NCBI RefSeq assembly: GCF_001277345.1
Contig: NZ_LIUT01000001.1
Span: 1,783,809 to 1,820,039, forward strand
DNA: 36,231 nucleotides
Direction of reading: 5' to 3'
Origin: Paenibacillus solani
Lineage (GTDB): Bacteria > Bacillota > Bacilli > Paenibacillales > Paenibacillaceae
Positions 32,640 to 36,231 of this stretch are shown in pieces. Position 1 is the stretch's first letter. The number at the start of each line of letters is the position of its first letter. A program made the position numbers and the translations under genes. The notes below the pieces were generated by a model. That model was not told where the DNA came from and did no database searches. It worked only from the letters and a program-made list of their open reading frames with translations.

Positions 32640-33011
32640 ATGCGCGAAACTGAAACCTGTGTTCCGACTGGTGTGAATCCCCAAGACACCGGCTTTGGTT
32701 ATACATTATCCTTGATCGGCGGTAAATATAAAATGATCATCTTGTATTGGCTGGCTGAAAATAAGGTGATGCGGCATAATGAACTGAAGCGAAGCATTGG
32801 TTCCATATCCTTTAAAACACTAAGCATCATGTTAAAGGAGCTGGAGGCAGATGAGTTAATCGTTCGCACGGAATATCCGCAGGTCCCTCCAAAAGTCGAA
32901 TACACCTTATCAGAACGCGGGCTATCCCTCATTCCTGTGTTACATATGATGTGCGAATGGGGAGAGAAAAACAGTTTGCCGGCTCTGGAAGCTGTACAGC
33001 GGAAAGTGTGA
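32640..33011 (+). CDS. HxlR/DUF24-family winged-helix regulator
   Basis: This 123-residue dimeric DNA-binding protein has the family landmarks in order: SLIGGKYKMIILYWL (24-38), RHNELKRSIGSISFKTLSIMLKELEAD (the recognition helix region), PQVPPKVEYTLSERG (wing) and a closing helix. Relatives such as YodB, CatR and HypR sense quinones, aldehydes or hypochlorite through a cysteine near the N-terminus. Here Cys7 is the only Cys before the helix-turn-helix. It lies downstream of the P450 gene and converges on a quinone reductase, a usual HxlR target. GAAGGAGAG precedes the ATG. Confidence 0.9.
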   Translation: MRETETCVPTGVNPQDTGFGYTLSLIGGKYKMIILYWLAENKVMRHNELKRSIGSISFKTLSIMLKELEADELIVRTEYPQVPPKVEYTLSERGLSLIPVLHMMCEWGEKNSLPALEAVQRKV

Positions 33012-33027
33012 GGTTGTTCTATCCAAA

Positions 33028-33063
33028 GAAGTATTTCCTTAACCAGGAAATACTTCTTTTTTT
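33028..33063 (+). terminator. Intrinsic terminator of the hxlR gene
   Basis: A perfect 12-bp stem GAAGTATTTCCT/AGGAAATACTTC with a TAACC loop is followed by seven T residues. It lies between convergent genes. Confidence 0.92.
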
Positions 33064-33086
33064 AACGGTTTCATTCTGTTCACTCA

Positions 33087-33650
33087 TCACAGGTTGTCTA
33101 TGAACTTCAAATAATCTCGTGCACTTATATCCAGTGCGCTATCAGGAGGCGATAGGTCCATGTCAGGCGTGTTCCCGCCAGGAGCAGCTTCCTGCCCGTA
33201 AAAGGCAAAGAACGAACGATAATCTGCGTCGCAGTAGAGGAAGGTTGTTTCAAATGGTGCTAGTATCTGTGCAAGCGTGTAGCGATACCTTCCGTCTTCC
33301 CGATAATCTTCTTTTTTAATTCCGGCGGATACAGCTAAAGCCACTTTGCGATTCTTTAATTTATCGCCTCCTTTTGAACCATAAGCCCAACCATAAGCAA
33401 AAACATCGTCAAGCCATTTCTTGAGGAGAGGGGGACAATTAAACCAATAGATAGGAAACTGCAAAACAAGATGGCTATGCGATTCAATGAGCTGTTGTTC
33501 TTTTTGCACATCAATTTTTCCGTCTGGGTAAACCTTATGCAATTCGTGAACCGTATACCGCTCCGGATATTTTTGGAGTTCCTCGACCCAGCGCTTATTT
33601 ATGACCGAGGTTTCCAGACTTGGATGCGTTACGATAACAAGTGTTTTCAA
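33087..33650 (-). CDS. NAD(P)H dehydrogenase (quinone), flavodoxin-fold, YwrO/KefF-like
   Basis: This 187-residue FMN enzyme starts KTLVIVTHPSLETSVINKRW, with the phosphate-binding HPSL loop of the DT-diaphorase group. LVLQFPIYWFNCPPLLKKWLDDVFAYGWAYG, split over about 70-100, carries the FPIYW and YGWAYG family motifs. It reduces quinones by two electrons using NAD(P)H, avoiding radical formation. TTG at 33650 is chosen as start because AAGGAGG lies eight bases upstream; the frame is open to 33722 but that part contains the promoter. It converges on the HxlR regulator gene, its probable controller. Confidence 0.88.
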   Translation of the reverse strand: MKTLVIVTHPSLETSVINKRWVEELQKYPERYTVHELHKVYPDGKIDVQKEQQLIESHSHLVLQFPIYWFNCPPLLKKWLDDVFAYGWAYGSKGGDKLKNRKVALAVSAGIKKEDYREDGRYRYTLAQILAPFETTFLYCDADYRSFFAFYGQEAAPGGNTPDMDLSPPDSALDISARDYLKFIDNL

Positions 33651-33685
33651 TGATATGTCCTCCTTGAGCATGATTGATTTCCTTG

Positions 33686-33753
33686 AGTATAAAGTTCGAA
33701 CTGCAATTTTGTAAGTATGCACTTTTAGTACAGGTACTTACCAAAAGGTGAGT
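33686..33753 (-). promoter_or_regulatory. Promoter and operator half-sites of the quinone reductase gene
   Basis: On the minus strand TTACAA (33714-33709), a 17-base spacer and TATACT (33691-33686). Three TAAGT-type half-sites overlap or precede the -35: GTAAGTA (33711-33717), TACTTAC (33735-33741) and GGTGAGT (33747-33753). The last two form ACTTACC-AAAA-GGTGAGT with one G-T mismatch. YodB-type HxlR operators, as I recall them, also use TACT/AAGTA halves. Confidence 0.45.
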
Positions 33754-33789
33754 GTTAAATCACAGAAAATTAAATAAATCGGACATTAC

Positions 33790-33856
33790 ATGCCCAAAAG
33801 TACATCCTGCGAATGCCCATATGTACGATTTCAAACCACTGCACGGACGTTATAAT
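33790..33856 (+). promoter_or_regulatory. Promoter region of the MMPL gene with paired motifs
   Basis: TATAAT at 33851-33856 is a consensus -10, with a weak -35 (TTTCAA, 33829-33834, 16-base spacer). Upstream lie a direct repeat ATGCCCA (33790-33796 and 33813-33819, 23 bp apart) and an inverted repeat GTACAT/ATGTAC (33800-33805 and 33821-33826). Confidence 0.4.
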
Positions 33857-33893
33857 GACAGTTATTCTTGCTAATAGAGGAAGGTGATTACGT

Positions 33894-36077
33894 TTGGCAG
33901 CATTTTTGTATAAACTTGGAATTTTAGCTGCTCAAAACAGAAAGAAGGTCTTGTCCGGAAGTTTAGCGGTTCTCATCATCGCCGTTTCAGTTGGTCTCGG
34001 CATGGGTGTCCATTTAAACGGTGAAATGACCATTCCTGGCACAAAATCCGAGGAAGCGATGAAAGTATTAAAAGAAGAATTTTCGCAAGGAGAAGGTACT
34101 GAAGGCGGGACGATTCAAGTGATTTTCAAGGCTCCTGACGGTCAAACGCTGGAATCGGAATCAACGCAAAAAATGATCGCCAAGACGCTTAAGTCCATAT
34201 CTAAAGACTCAGAGATTGCATCGATCGTAAGCCCATACGAGGCAGGTACAATCAGTTATAAAAAAGAGATTGGATATGCGGTAATCACGTACAAATCAGA
34301 GGCTTTGCAAGTCACGGATGCATCTAAAGAGCTCGTGTTGGAAAGTGTAGAGAAAGCACGTAAAGAGGGCTTACAGGCTGAACTCGGAGGAAGCGTCGAA
34401 CTCTCCGGACTTGAAATAGGCGGAATCTCCGAGATCATTGGCATTATTGCCGCATTTATGATCCTGGCCATTACATTCACATCCTTGCTCGCAGCCGGGC
34501 TGCCTATACTAACAGCCGTAATCGGACTTGGAATAGGCGTCATGTCCGTCATTATTGCTTCTAATTTTATCGAAATGGCGTCGTTCTCTTTAATACTTGC
34601 CATCATGCTTGGATTAGCCGTCGGAATTGACTATGGCTTATTCATTATTTCGAGATACAGACAAAATCTTGTGGAAGGTAAAGGTGTTGAGGAGTCCATT
34701 GCGCATGCAAATGCTACCGCCGGCAGCGCTGTTATTTTCGCCGGATTGACGGTTATTATAGCACTTGCCGGATTATCCGTAACGGGAATTCCGTTCATCA
34801 CGGTAATGGGCGTAGCGGGAGCATTCACGGTACTTGTGGCCGTAATAATTTCCGTCCTCGTCGTTCCTGCGCTTCTTGGATTTGCGGGTGAACGGATTCG
34901 TCCGAAGTCGAAAACGGCTTCCATTCAGGATCCCCCTAAAGTCATCGAACAATCGAATCGGTGGGGACGAACGATAACGAAGTATCCATTACCTATCGCA
35001 CTTGCAGGCATTTTGCTGTTAGGAGCCATAAGTCTGCCTGCACTGCATTTGCAAACGGGCCTTCCGGATAAAGGTTCAAAATCAATCGAAACAACGGAAC
35101 GCCGCGGTTATGATTTGATAGCGGAAGGGTTTGGGCCTGGTATGAACGGACCGCTCGCTATTATTCTTAAAGCAGAGTCAATAGATGACGCACAAGAGAC
35201 ATTTGCTAAGGTAGGGAAGAATCTAAGCGAGCTGCCGAATGTGGCAATGGCAACTCCGCCGGTCTCGAACGCAACGGGCAAAGTAGCCATGGTAACGATC
35301 ATCCCTGGAACCGATCCGAAAAGTGAGAAAACAACCGAATTGGTTCATTCGATCCGCGATAAGGCGGCCACAATTAAGCAACAGGATCAAGTTGAGGTTA
35401 TGGTTACGGGTGCAACGGCTGTGAATATCGATATATCTGAGAAATTAAATGAGGCTTTGCCTAGATTTGCAGTTCTGATTGTGGGACTGGCTTTGATTCT
35501 ACTTATGATGGTATTCCGGTCCGTCTTAGTTCCGATCAAAGCCGTGCTAGGTTATCTCCTTACGCTTACGGCAACACTCGGATTCGTGGTTTTTGTCGTT
35601 CAGGACGGTAACCTGGCCAAGTTTTTCGATATTCCTGCAGCCGGCCCTGTATTAAACTTCTTGCCCATTCTGACTGCAGGCATACTATTCGGCTTGGCCA
35701 TGGATTATGAAGTGTTTCTGGTCAGTCGCATGCGCGAAGAATTTAACCATTCGGGAAATGCGAAAAATGCCGTACTCTCCGGGCTTAAAAATAGCGGCAG
35801 CGTTGTAACGGCCGCTGGTCTCATCATGATTGCCGTGTTCGCAAGTTTTATCTTCGTCGAAGATGTCATGATTAAATCAATGGGCTTGGCATTAGCTTTC
35901 GGCATATTGTTCGATGCATTTATCGTAAGGCTGACGATCGTGCCAGCGGTCATGACCCTTATGGGACGCTCGGCATGGTATCTGCCGAAATGGCTTGGAC
36001 GCATATTACCAAATATCGATGTTGAAGGCGAGTCCATTGAGAAAGAACCGAAGAGCAAAAAAGAAATCGCCTCGTGA
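33894..36077 (+). CDS. MMPL/RND-family transporter, YdfJ-like
   Basis: This 727-residue membrane protein has about 12 helices in two halves of TM1 + outer loop + five TMs. Helix bundles carry the family motifs GLAVGIDYGLFIISRYR (about 243-259) and the matching GLAMDYEVFLVSRMREE in the second half, with the Asp/Tyr pairs used in proton relay. Members export lipids, siderophores or hydrophobic toxins using the proton gradient. The substrate is unknown. TTG at 33894 is the start, with GAGGAAGGTGA about seven bases upstream; no better start exists. The C-terminal tail is charged. Its neighbours (quinone reductase, fatty-acid P450) would fit lipid or quinone stress. Confidence 0.92.
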   Translation: MAAFLYKLGILAAQNRKKVLSGSLAVLIIAVSVGLGMGVHLNGEMTIPGTKSEEAMKVLKEEFSQGEGTEGGTIQVIFKAPDGQTLESESTQKMIAKTLKSISKDSEIASIVSPYEAGTISYKKEIGYAVITYKSEALQVTDASKELVLESVEKARKEGLQAELGGSVELSGLEIGGISEIIGIIAAFMILAITFTSLLAAGLPILTAVIGLGIGVMSVIIASNFIEMASFSLILAIMLGLAVGIDYGLFIISRYRQNLVEGKGVEESIAHANATAGSAVIFAGLTVIIALAGLSVTGIPFITVMGVAGAFTVLVAVIISVLVVPALLGFAGERIRPKSKTASIQDPPKVIEQSNRWGRTITKYPLPIALAGILLLGAISLPALHLQTGLPDKGSKSIETTERRGYDLIAEGFGPGMNGPLAIILKAESIDDAQETFAKVGKNLSELPNVAMATPPVSNATGKVAMVTIIPGTDPKSEKTTELVHSIRDKAATIKQQDQVEVMVTGATAVNIDISEKLNEALPRFAVLIVGLALILLMMVFRSVLVPIKAVLGYLLTLTATLGFVVFVVQDGNLAKFFDIPAAGPVLNFLPILTAGILFGLAMDYEVFLVSRMREEFNHSGNAKNAVLSGLKNSGSVVTAAGLIMIAVFASFIFVEDVMIKSMGLALAFGILFDAFIVRLTIVPAVMTLMGRSAWYLPKWLGRILPNIDVEGESIEKEPKSKKEIAS

Positions 36078-36111
36078 GCTCAAAACTAAAATCCGTTTTA
36101 CATTTTGCCCG

Positions 36112-36150
36112 ATCGTACGTAAGAGTCTCTGCCCTTAAGTACGATTTTTT
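36112..36150 (+). terminator. Intrinsic terminator of the MMPL gene
   Basis: ATCGTAC-G-TAAG pairs with CTTA-A-GTACGAT (one mismatch) around a 10-base loop, followed by six T residues. The remaining 81 bases contain a TATAAT-like hexamer (about 36187) but no gene start I can support. Confidence 0.8.
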
Positions 36151-36231
36151 CATGTTTACTAGGGCCTGTATGCAAACTGTGACCCTATAATTTGGGTAAT
36201 TAATAAGTATGATGAGACGATATGAAATACG

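Noticed and set aside
1..36231. tRNA or rRNA genes, CRISPR arrays, complete transposons
   Set aside because: No cloverleaf, rRNA signature, regular spaced repeat or transposase was seen on either strand.

Overview
The window looks like a chromosomal segment of an endospore-forming Firmicute, most likely Paenibacillus or a close Bacillales relative. The grounds are a complete GerA-type spore germination operon, two ECF sigma factor/DUF4179 anti-sigma pairs of a kind common in Paenibacillus, a CYP102A-type fused P450-reductase, strong AGGAGG-like ribosome binding sites and T-rich intrinsic terminators. The genus is inferred from gene content only. No tRNA, rRNA, CRISPR array or insertion sequence is visible.

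Layout: The left edge (1-74) is the 3' end of a group II intron (domains V and VI with the branch-point A). Next come a BadF-type sugar kinase-like gene, a Gfo/Idh/MocA oxidoreductase, a DUF3189 gene and a small membrane protein. At 3.8-5.8 kb an ECF sigma factor is paired with a large membrane-anchored DUF4179 protein. At 6.0-10.2 kb lies the germination operon in the order A, C, D (small membrane subunit), B. Two 28-bp sites resembling the Bacillus dif/XerD half-site lie at 1207 and 10332, bracketing about 9 kb. A promoter then drives three small genes of unknown function (10.6-11.9 kb).

At 12.1-15.2 kb a type III polyketide synthase, a SAM methyltransferase and an FAD oxidoreductase form a compact operon that probably makes a methylated and oxidised alkylpyrone or phenolic lipid. 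An AlkD-like DNA glycosylase, OsmC and MscL follow. At 17.5-19.3 kb an Lsa-like ABC-F ribosome protection gene is preceded by a short upstream ORF, a hairpin, an antiterminator candidate and an intrinsic terminator, so it looks like an antibiotic-sensing attenuator.

The right half holds a leftward unit of DHA2 exporter, PAF-acetylhydrolase-like esterase and long TetR regulator, with an operator-like palindrome just downstream of its promoter. Diverging from it is a second ECF sigma/anti-sigma pair with a third gene, a secreted copy of the anti-sigma sensor region. Next come a VOC protein, a DadA-like amino-acid oxidase, a DUF2798 membrane protein, the CYP102A fusion, an HxlR regulator, a convergent NAD(P)H quinone reductase and an MMPL exporter. 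The themes are envelope stress sensing, antibiotic and lipid-toxin defence, redox detoxification and sporulation.
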